In this document: positions 14,668 through 20,916 of the stretch, in pieces
Position numbering within the stretch: the stretch's first letter is position 1
How the letters are laid out: every line of letters begins with the position of its first letter
DNA from: a virus
IMG/VR virus record: IMGVR_UViG_3300010160_000276
Location: 1-21,184 of that record
DNA: 21,184 bases
Strand: one strand, 5' to 3'
The notes under the pieces: generated by a model
The model's database searches: none
What the model was told of the DNA's origin: nothing
The model's input: only the letters and a program-made list of their open reading frames with translations
Position numbers and translations under genes: made by a program

Positions 14668-15674
14668 CCGAGGACTTCACGGTATCGGGGTGTCAGGCTT
14701 TCCCACGACAACTGTTCGCGTAGAAGGTGGGCTTTGGCCAAGGCCCGAACGTAGAAGTCGTTGTCAAGGGCGAGCTGGTCGATCTTGGCGGCTAGGGCGT
14801 CGGGTTCGGTGCGGTGCACGAAGATGTGTTGCTTGGCCCGGAAATCCCCGGACACCATGCCTGGTGTCAACCATTCGGCGGGTAGCCATGTGTTGTTGGG
14901 GTCGATGTCGGGCATGATGACCGGGATTCCAGCGCCGATGGCTTCGTTGGCCGGTAGGCACAGGCCGCCGAAGCGCCGCGGCAGGATCATGGCGTGCTGA
15001 TTGTCGTAGACCGTCCAATAGTTGTCGTGGTCTACCGAATCCAGGATGAGCGTCACGTTGTCTGGTGTGCGGATCTGGTGGTCGTAGATAAGACCGGTGA
15101 CGTATGTGGGGTGTTGGCAGGTGATGGTGACGGTGATGTGGGCGGTCACATGCTGCAATGCCTGTAACAGGTCGAGGGTGCCGTTGCGGTCGTAGACGGC
15201 GGGTCTTCCGACGACGTGCAGGAACCGTGTTGCTGTCAACGGTTTGTCGGTGACCGGGAAGCGGTCCGTTTCTATCGGAACGGGTAGGTGTGTGGCGCCG
15301 GCCGGGAAGCGGTCGAAGTTCCACAGGCTTGGTGCGGCCCACATAGATGGTTGGTCGCGTGGGTCCAAGAATTCGTAGTTGGCGTGTAGCACAGTACGAA
15401 CACCCATGCGGTTGGCTACCGTCCACAGGTCGCCATATCCGGTTTCTGCGGTGTAGACGACGTCCAGGCCGTCCAGGAATTGGGCGTAGTCCATCTCGGA
15501 TGGCAGGCCGCGAACGATGTGGGCGCCTGGGAAACGATCTAAGTGCAGTTGTAGGGGCTGCATTGACGGGCAGTCGACGACCATCGTTTTGGCTGGCTGT
15601 AGGTTGCGTTGCACAGCCCACGTTTGTTGGCCCAGGCCGCGGTTGTCTGCTCGGGCAATCAGTCCGAGGCGCAT
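14664..15674 (-). CDS. Glycosyltransferase, GT4-like (GT-B fold)
   Basis: A 336-residue enzyme with the two-domain layout of GT-B transferases. The N-terminal domain has MRLGLIARADNRGLGQQTW, with the glycine-rich acceptor-site loop, and VRTVLHANYEF near residue 92. The C-terminal domain starts around HVVGRPAVYDRNGT (153-166) and has the donor-site ILPRRFGGLCLPANEAIGAG (230-249) in which Glu244 is the expected nucleotide-sugar contact, followed by PVIMPD. I chose ATG at 15674, which forms a TGATG junction with the previous gene; a TTG one codon upstream is an alternative. It is cytoplasmic, with no membrane segment. It probably adds one sugar in the glycan made by this cassette. The sugar is unknown. 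Confidence 0.88.
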   Translation of the reverse strand: MRLGLIARADNRGLGQQTWAVQRNLQPAKTMVVDCPSMQPLQLHLDRFPGAHIVRGLPSEMDYAQFLDGLDVVYTAETGYGDLWTVANRMGVRTVLHANYEFLDPRDQPSMWAAPSLWNFDRFPAGATHLPVPIETDRFPVTDKPLTATRFLHVVGRPAVYDRNGTLDLLQALQHVTAHITVTITCQHPTYVTGLIYDHQIRTPDNVTLILDSVDHDNYWTVYDNQHAMILPRRFGGLCLPANEAIGAGIPVIMPDIDPNNTWLPAEWLTPGMVSGDFRAKQHIFVHRTEPDALAAKIDQLALDNDFYVRALAKAHLLREQLSWESLTPRYREVLG

Positions 15675-16408
15675 CAATACACCTGGGTGTCGTCGAACTT
15701 GGCTTCACCGGCGCGGCCATCGGTGTGATACGACCGTTTCATGTTGCCGTTGCCGGGGTCGTAGATGTGGACGCGGTGCTGAACCCAGCCTTGGTAGCCG
15801 TCGATGCGTTCGGCTTCCTCGAGGATTCCGTACATGCGGTCCTCGATGAAGCATTTCGTGTCGGCGGTGAAGTGTGAGTTGAGGATGCGCCGGTAGTAGG
15901 CGGTGGAGGCGATGTGCGGGCGTTGGGACCACTGCGACGTTTCAATGAACACGTCGGTGCGGCCGTGCATCAAATGAGTGTGCTCGGCTGGCATGGCCCC
16001 TTCGTGGTACAGGCGCACCACGTTGGAATTTCCGTCGACAATGAACTGCTCAATTTTGTCGAAGTCGGTGGGCTCATCAACGACGAGGGGTGTGTCTTGC
16101 TCCACGTATAACAGCAGGGTTGTATCAATCTTGTCGATGATGTGGCGCATCAGCCCGGACTGATGTTCGTGGCTCTCGAACAGGAATGGGACGATGTTGC
16201 CCCAACTGTGGTCGGCCAGCCACAACGCCCGGTGGATGAAGTCGTTGTAGTCGGCCCGGCGGTGTTCCTGCTCGGACCGAACCCCATCAAAAGTAAGGAA
16301 GATTTCCGATGTCGGAAACAGTTTCCTCACCGACCCGATGGTTTCGGCAAGTATTGCGGTGTCGGGATGCGATTTGATGGGTGACACCGGCATCACAATC
16401 GTGATCAT
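15674..16408 (-). CDS. Glycosyltransferase, GT-A type
   Basis: A 244-residue protein starting MITIVMPVSPIKSHPDTAIL, the usual first strand and loop of GT2-like transferases. LTFDGV (38-43) supplies a nucleotide-contact Asp, LYVEQDTPLV (100-109) holds a DxD-like metal-binding element (EQD), FIEDRM (187-192) a candidate catalytic acid, and GNMKRSYHTDGR near the C-terminus a candidate His metal ligand. I chose ATG at 16408, which overlaps the preceding stop (ATGA). A longer reading to 16594 lies inside the exostosin-like gene and has no such junction. The family is not a textbook GT2, and an unassigned GT-A group is possible. It belongs to the coupled cassette. Confidence 0.8.
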   Translation of the reverse strand: MITIVMPVSPIKSHPDTAILAETIGSVRKLFPTSEIFLTFDGVRSEQEHRRADYNDFIHRALWLADHSWGNIVPFLFESHEHQSGLMRHIIDKIDTTLLLYVEQDTPLVVDEPTDFDKIEQFIVDGNSNVVRLYHEGAMPAEHTHLMHGRTDVFIETSQWSQRPHIASTAYYRRILNSHFTADTKCFIEDRMYGILEEAERIDGYQGWVQHRVHIYDPGNGNMKRSYHTDGRAGEAKFDDTQVY

Positions 16409-17238
16409 GTGGCGCCCAGGTCGTCGAGATCCGCTTTCAGCCAGCGGGTCAGGTTGCGTTTTTGGTGCATCCACCACACGGTGATGCGGTTGGAGTTCGC
16501 CGGCCACTCGTCGAGCTGGTCGTTGATGTAACCCGGTAGCTGGTCGTAGTTGTCGACAATGGGAAACGGGGCGTCCGGGTACAGGTTGTCCCAAAACGGT
16601 TTCGTGTCCGCTATCGGCACCGTGTGCGCTTCTAACGCTTCATACAGCCGGAATGTGTCAGCAGTGACCGGACCGGACGGTGCCGGCGCAATTTTCGCGG
16701 CCTGCATACACCCGACGTACCGTTTCTTGTCCATGCCTTGGGTGAACCCTGCGGTTTCGGTCACCAGCTTCGGCACCGTCACGTTGTTGAGGGCGGCGAA
16801 ACATTCATTGCGGACATTGTGCGTGTTTTGCGCCGACAGGAACACCGCGGTGCCGCGCTCTTCCGGCCACAACACGTTGAAGTGCGGTGGGAAACCAATC
16901 CCGAACAGGCGGGCATCGCCGTAATCAGAGCCCGGTTTCGGGGATTGCACCCACCATTTGATGTTGGGGTGGTACACCCGATCTGGTTGGAACAGGTCTT
17001 CCTCGTCGCCGACGCGCATCGCCAACACCCACTCGTATTGGGAGATGGCCTCAGAGATTTCGTTGGTCTTCTGATACCAGTAGCGGCCAGGGATGATCAG
17101 GATTGCGCCGTCAGCGTTGGGGTAGCCTTCGCGGCGCTTGAATTCCAGGCCAGTGTCGTAAAGGTCGTTGAGGAACAGAAGGTCCAACATATTTTGGTCC
17201 CACTGCTGTTTAGGTGCTAAACGACCGACGTGGATCAT
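16405..17238 (-). CDS. Glycosyltransferase, exostosin-like (GT47-type)
   Basis: A 277-residue protein resembling the exostosin group. The diagnostic region is residues 173-209: RYVGCMQAAKIAPAPSGP followed by DTFRLYEALEAHTVPI, which matches the exostosin pattern of a Pro/Gly loop, then S/T-F-R-x-x-E-A-L, then a proline turn. It continues with PIVDNYDQLP. The N-terminal half has a strand-rich region (AILIIPGRYWYQ, YEWVLAMRVGDEED, PNIKWWVQSP). No signal peptide or membrane anchor is seen, unlike eukaryotic exostosins, so it would act in the cytoplasm. The ATG at 17238 overlaps the methyltransferase stop by four bases. Donor and acceptor are unknown. Confidence 0.78.
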   Translation of the reverse strand: MIHVGRLAPKQQWDQNMLDLLFLNDLYDTGLEFKRREGYPNADGAILIIPGRYWYQKTNEISEAISQYEWVLAMRVGDEEDLFQPDRVYHPNIKWWVQSPKPGSDYGDARLFGIGFPPHFNVLWPEERGTAVFLSAQNTHNVRNECFAALNNVTVPKLVTETAGFTQGMDKKRYVGCMQAAKIAPAPSGPVTADTFRLYEALEAHTVPIADTKPFWDNLYPDAPFPIVDNYDQLPGYINDQLDEWPANSNRITVWWMHQKRNLTRWLKADLDDLGAT

Positions 17239-17975
17239 GGCTGATAAAACCAGTGTTGTTCGTGGTCTTTGGCCAGGAAGGTTGGGGTGTAGCCCATTGA
17301 TTCCATGAACGTATGAACGTCTTCGATGGTGGCGTTGTAGTCACGTTCCAGCAGGTCATCGTGAAGCGAAGCCCACACCAGAGGCCGGTGTTCCATCAGG
17401 GTGTCTGTGGCACCGTGCAGCACTTTGAGTTCGGCGCCTTCAACGTCGATGGTGATTGCGTTGGGAATGATGGTGGAGCGGGCCACCAGGTCGTCCAACG
17501 TTAATTGCGGGATGCCTTTGGTGTGGTTGTGGATGTACTGGTATTTGTTGCGGTCGATAAGGTCGCCGTCGGCGGCGGCCGGCCAGGGCGTGAACGTGCG
17601 GATCTTGCGCGTGGTGTTGTCCGACAGTAGGCCGGGATAGCAGGCCATCGGCGGATAGTGGTAGTTACGTTCCCAAATGGCTTTGATGTTCGGCCAAAAC
17701 TCTTGCGTCGGCTCAATCAACACCATGTTTGTGGGGCCAACCATGTCGGCATAAATCAGGTTGCACCAGCCCTGCTCAGTCCCCACATCGAACAGGATGT
17801 CGCCGTAGGTGAGGTTGTCGCGCATCGAATGGAATCGTTCGCGTTCCCAGCAGGCGAACACATCCCAGTCGCACAGCGGGGCCGGGAGCTCGAATTCGTA
17901 TTCGAACGTTTCGTCCGGCTTCTCCAGGAACCGGACCGGTTTCCACTGCACGGCATCCAACGGGATCAGGGCCAT
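17235..17975 (-). CDS. FkbM-family methyltransferase
   Basis: A 246-residue SAM-dependent methyltransferase. The SAM-binding motif is ILFDVGTEQGWCNLIYA (60-76), followed by VLIEPTQEF (85-93) for the acidic ribose contact. The FkbM signature ITIDVEGAELKVLHGA sits at 174-189. Members often O-methylate sugars or polyketides, and between two glycosyltransferases the likely substrate is a sugar hydroxyl of the same glycan. I chose ATG at 17975 (MALIPLDAVQW), overlapping the CgeB-like gene by ten bases. An extension to 18041 lies entirely inside that gene and is rejected. Sugar methylation could cap the chain or mimic methylated actinobacterial surface sugars; this is inference. Confidence 0.88.
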   Translation of the reverse strand: MALIPLDAVQWKPVRFLEKPDETFEYEFELPAPLCDWDVFACWERERFHSMRDNLTYGDILFDVGTEQGWCNLIYADMVGPTNMVLIEPTQEFWPNIKAIWERNYHYPPMACYPGLLSDNTTRKIRTFTPWPAAADGDLIDRNKYQYIHNHTKGIPQLTLDDLVARSTIIPNAITIDVEGAELKVLHGATDTLMEHRPLVWASLHDDLLERDYNATIEDVHTFMESMGYTPTFLAKDHEQHWFYQP

Positions 17976-18895
17976 ATCGTGTCCAGGATGGTCTGCCACC
18001 TGTGAACGTACGTGTGGTGGCCTTTGACGTGGGCATGACACATGGTGCGTAGCGTTTCGCGGCCCTCGTCGTGTTCCAGGTAGTAGTCGATCAAATCTTT
18101 GAGGCCGTTGAAGTCGCCGAAGTCGAAGAACGGCATGGTGCCGTCGAACAGCTCGGGGATGCCTTTGATGCGCGGGAAAATTTGGAAACCGCCGCGGCCT
18201 GGTGCCTCAAAGAGTCGGTCCGAGGCATACCAGGGATAGTCAAAGCCGAGGCACAAGGTGTCTCCTACCGCCACCTTGGACCCTGCGTATGCCCTGTTTA
18301 AGTCGTCGCCCCGCAGTGTTCCGGTGTCGCCGTCGCCACCGATGTGGGTGAACCGTGGGCCGTAGGTGTCGCGGAGCCAGTCAATCAACTGTGGGCGCCA
18401 CAACCATTCCGGGTGATATCGCTTCGACCCGACGAAGATGACGTCGTTGGCGTGCGGTGACGGCTCGGTGCTGATGTAGCACTCCTTGTCGAACACACCC
18501 GCCGGCAGATAATGGCCTTGGACGTTTGTGTGGTCGTTCAGCCAGTCGGCCATCTTCTTGTCGACGGTAAAGAAGTGGTCGATGTCCCAGTATGAACTTG
18601 ACCGCATATCGCGTTGACGTTCCAACCCCAACCACAGGTCTAGGTGATATGTCACCGAGGGGATGTTGGCTTTGCGGAGCCGCCGTAACGTGTCCTCGAT
18701 GCCCGGGGTGTCCCAGCCGTGGGTATGAACCCACACAAAAAGGTCACACGCAAGAGCTTCAGCGGTGACGATGTCGGCTGGTGTCGACGGTTCCTGTAAT
18801 CGCACCACCTCATGCCCGAGGGTTTCCAGCGATGAGGCGTGATGGTTTTCGGAACTGTACGGAACCTGAAAGTTGCCGAGAAAAGCGATACGCAT
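17966..18895 (-). CDS. Glycosyltransferase, CgeB/GT-B type
   Basis: A 309-residue GT-B transferase resembling spore-protein CgeB and its relatives. It begins MRIAFLGNFQVPYSSENHHA with the first nucleotide-fold strand and loop. Further elements are YHLDLWLG (83-90), LPAGVFDKECY (130-140), VIFVGSKRYHPEW (152-164), LNRAYAGSKVAVGDTL (199-214) and SDRLFEAPGRGGFQIFP (225-241), the donor-binding segment with the conserved glycines. It is the first gene of the cassette. The start ATG at 18895 has no clear ribosome site, and a 27-base gap separates it from the upstream stop. It therefore may be poorly initiated or depend on a signal not recognised here. Confidence 0.86.
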   Translation of the reverse strand: MRIAFLGNFQVPYSSENHHASSLETLGHEVVRLQEPSTPADIVTAEALACDLFVWVHTHGWDTPGIEDTLRRLRKANIPSVTYHLDLWLGLERQRDMRSSSYWDIDHFFTVDKKMADWLNDHTNVQGHYLPAGVFDKECYISTEPSPHANDVIFVGSKRYHPEWLWRPQLIDWLRDTYGPRFTHIGGDGDTGTLRGDDLNRAYAGSKVAVGDTLCLGFDYPWYASDRLFEAPGRGGFQIFPRIKGIPELFDGTMPFFDFGDFNGLKDLIDYYLEHDEGRETLRTMCHAHVKGHHTYVHRWQTILDTIWP

Positions 18896-18922
18896 GGGGA
18901 CGGGCTGCGAGTGGCTTTAAGG

Positions 18923-19207
18923 TCAGGAAACCGCGGGCGCGTCCGGGACGACGTCGTCGAGGGCCTGGGCGGCGGCGGACAGAGCCGACAAGTCGACGAC
19001 TTCGGCCGGCACGGCGGCGGCATCGAGTTGGGCCTGCACGTCAGCGATCTTCGCCACGACTTCGTCTTTGGCTTTGCCGAGCTGAACGACGATGGCGTCA
19101 ATGGATTCTTGGGTGGACACGATGAGCCTTCCGATAGTAAGAGTGAGGAAACCGGCCACCCACAGGGTGAAACCGCAAACAACGAGCGTGACGCCTTGAA
19201 GGATCAC
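18923..19207 (-). CDS. Membrane-anchored coiled-coil protein, possible holin-like
   Basis: A 94-residue protein with one strong membrane segment (about residues 5-29, GVTLVVCGFTLWVAGFLTLTIG), a helical region with coiled-coil potential (about 33-66, TQESIDAIVVQLGKAKDEVV and following) and an Ala/Asp-rich acidic C-terminus. The start is GTG at 19207, overlapping the previous stop (GTGA), with AAAGGTG upstream. A single membrane segment with a charged tail could be a holin-like or antiholin protein, but no lysin is nearby. A scaffold or anchor for the glycosylation enzymes encoded next is another possibility. Neither is shown by the sequence; only the topology is. Confidence 0.75.
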   Translation of the reverse strand: MILQGVTLVVCGFTLWVAGFLTLTIGRLIVSTQESIDAIVVQLGKAKDEVVAKIADVQAQLDAAAVPAEVVDLSALSAAAQALDDVVPDAPAVS

Positions 19208-19389
19208 GGCGACACCTTTCTGATGGCATCCAATTCTCTGTCGACAGCCCTAGACCACAGGGCGTCGTTGGCTGAGCAGTAGCCCTCAAAGCGACGGCAA
19301 CAACAATTCGCGTGGTGCCGGTACTTGCGGGCATAAGCCAGAGCCAACGTCACGCGATTTTCGGGAATGTTCAAGTCGACGCTGGTCAT
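19204..19389 (-). CDS. Cys-rich small protein (61 residues), first gene after the terminator
   Basis: I chose ATG at 19389 (MTSVDLNIPENRVTLALAYA), 12 bases after the terminator's T-run-containing segment. A reading from GTG at 19524 would pass through the promoter, operator and terminator region and is rejected. The protein is helical, then has a compact cluster of possible metal ligands: His25, His26, Cys29, Cys30, Cys31 and Cys38 (HHANCCCRRFEGYC), followed by a helical end (ALWSRAVDRELDAIRKV). I recognise no family. The HH-CCC-C cluster could bind zinc, and many small phage proteins of this kind bind nucleic acid or host proteins. It heads the presumed late operon. Confidence 0.7.
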   Translation of the reverse strand: MTSVDLNIPENRVTLALAYARKYRHHANCCCRRFEGYCSANDALWSRAVDRELDAIRKVSP

Positions 19390-19400
19390 GGATGCCCTGG

Positions 19401-19440
19401 AAAGACGAAACCCCGGCACCAAAGGGTGGTGGTACCGGGG
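19401..19440 (-). terminator. Intrinsic terminator upstream of the late gene block
   Basis: On the coding strand an 11-base-pair stem, CCCCGGTACCA (19440-19430) with TGGTGCCGGGG (19421-19411), including one U-G pair, closes an eight-base loop and is followed by TTTCGTCTTT (19410-19401). It is the best terminator in the window. It separates the small-gene operon from the late genes, although a possible promoter lies upstream of it. Confidence 0.85.
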
Positions 19441-19466
19441 TGTAGGCGCACTTGTAGCGCGTGTTA

Positions 19467-19496
19467 AATGTAGCACACGAATTACATCGCTGTCAT
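19467..19496 (-). promoter_or_regulatory. Candidate sigma-70-type promoter for the late genes
   Basis: On the coding strand ATGACA (19496-19491, five of six to TTGACA) is followed after 18 bases by TACATT (19472-19467, four of six to TATAAT). The start of RNA would be near 19460, about 20 bases before the terminator stem. The boxes are modest, and actinobacterial promoters are loose, so this is a candidate only. Confidence 0.4.
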
Positions 19497-19505
19497 TAGC
19501 GATGT
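19484..19505. promoter_or_regulatory. Palindromic operator candidate over the -35 box
   Basis: A perfect inverted repeat, ACATCGCT and AGCGATGT with a six-base centre GTCATT, lies across the candidate -35 box. A dimeric regulator bound here would block RNA polymerase. It also overlaps the end of the 67-residue gene by one base only, so it is not constrained by coding. Confidence 0.6.
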
Positions 19506-19708
19506 TATTCGGCGTGTCTGACACGGCTTAGTGGTACGCAAATCGTTGACTGCGGATCGAGTTGTGGGCCTTGGGAGCCCCAGTCGGTTTCTGGGTCGAT
19601 GTTGACCAGGGCCATGACCCAGCCGTGGGATTCGTGAATCACTTCCCCGGGCACGTCGACACCCTTGAAATCGACGATGATGTCTTGGCCGTGTTGAAAC
19701 TTTGTCAC
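19505..19708 (-). CDS. Small protein of unknown function (67 residues)
   Basis: A protein starting at GTG 19708 (overlapping the previous stop, GTGA) with GAAGGTG upstream. It reads KFQHGQDIIVDFKGVDVPGE and then VIHESHGWVMALVNIDPETD, a run of short strands with turns that could fold as a small beta barrel, ending STICVPLSRVRHAE. I recognise no family. It is the last gene of the small-gene operon and lies directly upstream of the promoter and operator region, so it could be either an ordinary accessory gene or a local regulator. Gene reality is well supported by coupling and the ribosome site. Confidence 0.75.
   Translation of the reverse strand: MTKFQHGQDIIVDFKGVDVPGEVIHESHGWVMALVNIDPETDWGSQGPQLDPQSTICVPLSRVRHAE
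19513..19525. promoter_or_regulatory. Second palindrome (CGTGTC-t-GACACG)
   Basis: A perfect 13-base palindrome lies at the 3' end of the 67-residue gene. Its half-site CGTGT recurs as a wider inverted repeat, CGTGT (19460-19464) and ACACG (19475-19479), across the candidate -10 box. Together they could be a pair of sites for one regulator. Confidence 0.4.
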
Positions 19709-20307
19709 TCAAGGACACCTTCGGGCAGGGCGAAGCCGAGGAGTCGGCAGAGGAACATGTAGCGGTCGGGAGTCCAGTGGGCTTGGCAGGCTTGGCAGGT
19801 GCAGCCGGTTTCGGTGACGACTTTGAGGGCGGGTTGGCGGACGGTTTCGCCGGCTGAGTCTTTGCGGTACACGAAGTTGCGGCCGCAGCTCGGGCAGGCC
19901 GCGCTGATGTGTTTCACCGATTCGGGGTCTAGCAGGTGCAGGATGGTTTCGCACCATCCGTCGACGGTGGTGGCAATGGTGGTGACTTTGTCGGTGTCCT
20001 GTGGGCGCCACGACGTCGCAGACAAGGCACCCAAGCGGGCTGGAACGCCACGTTCCTTGGGATACCAGCCGCGGGTTTCGATATCCATGTCGCCCAACAG
20101 TTGAACGGCATCAATCCACAACGGTGGCAAGCTCTTGGCCGGGGTTCTGGTGTCGCCCTGGGTGCCGGCCAAATCAGACTTAAGCTGGCAATACAACGAC
20201 ATGGCGTAGTGGGTTCGGTCGTGATAGACGGCCATCCGGGGTTTACATAGCCGGTCGACAGCCCTGGTCAGTTTGGTGCGGGCGGCCTGAATGTTGCCGT
20301 CACTCAT
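19705..20307 (-). CDS. Zinc-ribbon protein (200 residues), DUF7341-like
   Basis: A 200-residue protein from ATG 20307, which is preceded by AAGGGGATG. A longer reading to 20346 lies in the upstream gene and is rejected. The N-terminal two thirds are helical (AARTKLTRAVDRLCKPRMAV, LPPLWIDAVQLLGDMDIETR, TTIATTVDGWCETILHLLDP). The C-terminal part has CPSCG (138-142) and GCTCQAC (168-174), making a zinc ribbon, then WTPDRYMFLCRLLGF. The architecture matches a protein common in actinophage early regions, which I recall as DUF7341. The function is unknown; a DNA- or RNA-binding role is likely from the zinc ribbon. Confidence 0.88.
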   Translation of the reverse strand: MSDGNIQAARTKLTRAVDRLCKPRMAVYHDRTHYAMSLYCQLKSDLAGTQGDTRTPAKSLPPLWIDAVQLLGDMDIETRGWYPKERGVPARLGALSATSWRPQDTDKVTTIATTVDGWCETILHLLDPESVKHISAACPSCGRNFVYRKDSAGETVRQPALKVVTETGCTCQACQAHWTPDRYMFLCRLLGFALPEGVLE

Positions 20308-20470
20308 CGCGCATCCCCTTGTAAATATGCCATTTAGCGGCCTCAAGCAGCCCTAACACTTCGACGGCGTTGAACGATTGCGGAAATTGAATTTTTACGG
20401 CCATCCGACCGTCTTCATCAATGACCCGGGATAGGCGAACCTCGAGAGTGACCAGCGGTTCATGCGTCAT
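20300..20470 (-). CDS. Small protein of unknown function (56 residues)
   Basis: The reading frame from ATG 20470 to TGA 20300 encodes MTHEPLVTLEVRLSRVIDED, a short strand pair (GRMAVKIQFPQSF) and a C-terminal helix (NAVEVLGLLEAAKWHIYKGM). It overlaps the upstream gene by 11 bases and the downstream gene by 8 bases, and without it the operon would have a gap of about 150 bases. The pattern of strand, strand and helix is common in small phage proteins. I recognise no family. Overlaps on both sides make it likely to be real. Confidence 0.72.
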   Translation of the reverse strand: MTHEPLVTLEVRLSRVIDEDGRMAVKIQFPQSFNAVEVLGLLEAAKWHIYKGMRDE

Positions 20471-20675
20471 CCCACACCCACTCGTATGGGCCGAACACGA
20501 TGTCTCGCCATGCCTTCCAGCGGGTGAGCCCGCCTAAGGAGCACACTTCAGTGCAGATAGCTTGCTGGGTGGCATACGTGTGGGCCTGGGCCAATGTGGG
20601 GTACCGGTCGGCCCATGCATCGCCGTCATACACCCGCCATTCACCATGCCGGAACTTCACCGACCACCGGTTCAC
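20460..20675 (-). CDS. Small Trp-rich protein of unknown function (71 residues)
   Basis: A protein of 71 residues from GTG 20675, overlapping the previous stop (GTGA). It begins MNRWSVKFRHGEWRVYDGDA, a pattern of strand, turn and strand seen in many small actinophage proteins. It continues with a TLAQAHTYATQQA helix and a Trp-rich end (TRWKAWRDIVFGPYEWVWDD). Seven Trp residues in 71 is high. The function is unknown. It is coupled at both ends to neighbouring genes. Confidence 0.78.
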   Translation of the reverse strand: MNRWSVKFRHGEWRVYDGDAWADRYPTLAQAHTYATQQAICTEVCSLGGLTRWKAWRDIVFGPYEWVWDDA

Positions 20676-20845
20676 TGATCGGCGTCCTCAACATCGACTT
20701 CAAGTGCTGTTAAAGCCGCGACGGCATTGTTGATGTGGTCTTTAGCGTCCGCTAAAGCCGCCAACATGTCGGAGATAACCGCGCCGAAAGATTCACCATT
20801 CTCGGCGGCGTCGAGGCGTTCAGCAAAAGTTTTCGGTTCGGTCAT
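20672..20845 (-). CDS. Small acidic helical protein (57 residues)
   Basis: A 57-residue protein from ATG 20845 (MTEPKTFAERLDAAENGESF), coupled to the microprotein stop (ATGA) and followed by a GTGA junction. It is mainly helical (SDMLAALADAKDHINNAVAA) with an acidic C-terminus (EVDVEDADQ). A longer reading to 21079 crosses two other genes and is rejected. I recognise no family. A small acidic helical protein in an early operon may be an inhibitor or DNA-mimic, but this is only a possibility. Confidence 0.75.
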   Translation of the reverse strand: MTEPKTFAERLDAAENGESFGAVISDMLAALADAKDHINNAVAALTALEVDVEDADQ

Positions 20846-20916
20846 CGTCCCCACCAGCCGTGAATGACCATGCCGGCGGCCACCGCAACCAGCAACGACG
20901 CCATAAAACAATTCAT
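20842..20916 (-). CDS. Membrane microprotein (24 residues)
   Basis: The reading frame encodes Met-Asn-Cys-Phe, a hydrophobic stretch (MASLLVAVAAGMVI) and a HGWWGR end. It has the best ribosome site of the small-gene region, AGGAGGG seven bases before ATG 20916. It forms ATGA junctions with both the upstream zinc-finger gene and the downstream acidic gene. It should be a single-pass membrane peptide with the aromatic-basic end near the membrane surface. The function is unknown; small membrane peptides of phages often act on host membrane enzymes or on lysis. Confidence 0.65.
   Translation of the reverse strand: MNCFMASLLVAVAAGMVIHGWWGR

Noticed and set aside
16409-16594. Longer start for the GT-A glycosyltransferase
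   Set aside because: The extension is inside the exostosin-like gene, while ATG 16408 begins the typical first strand MITIVMPVS and overlaps the previous stop.
14029-18895. Glycosyltransferases as DNA-base modifying enzymes
   Set aside because: None resembles phage DNA glucosyltransferases, and no base-modification genes (hydroxymethylase, kinase) are present. The families match protein, lipid or polysaccharide glycosylation.
19204-19524. 106-residue version of the Cys-rich gene from GTG 19524
   Set aside because: It would translate through the palindromes, candidate promoter and terminator; the extra 45 residues look like non-coding sequence. The ATG at 19389 lies after the terminator.
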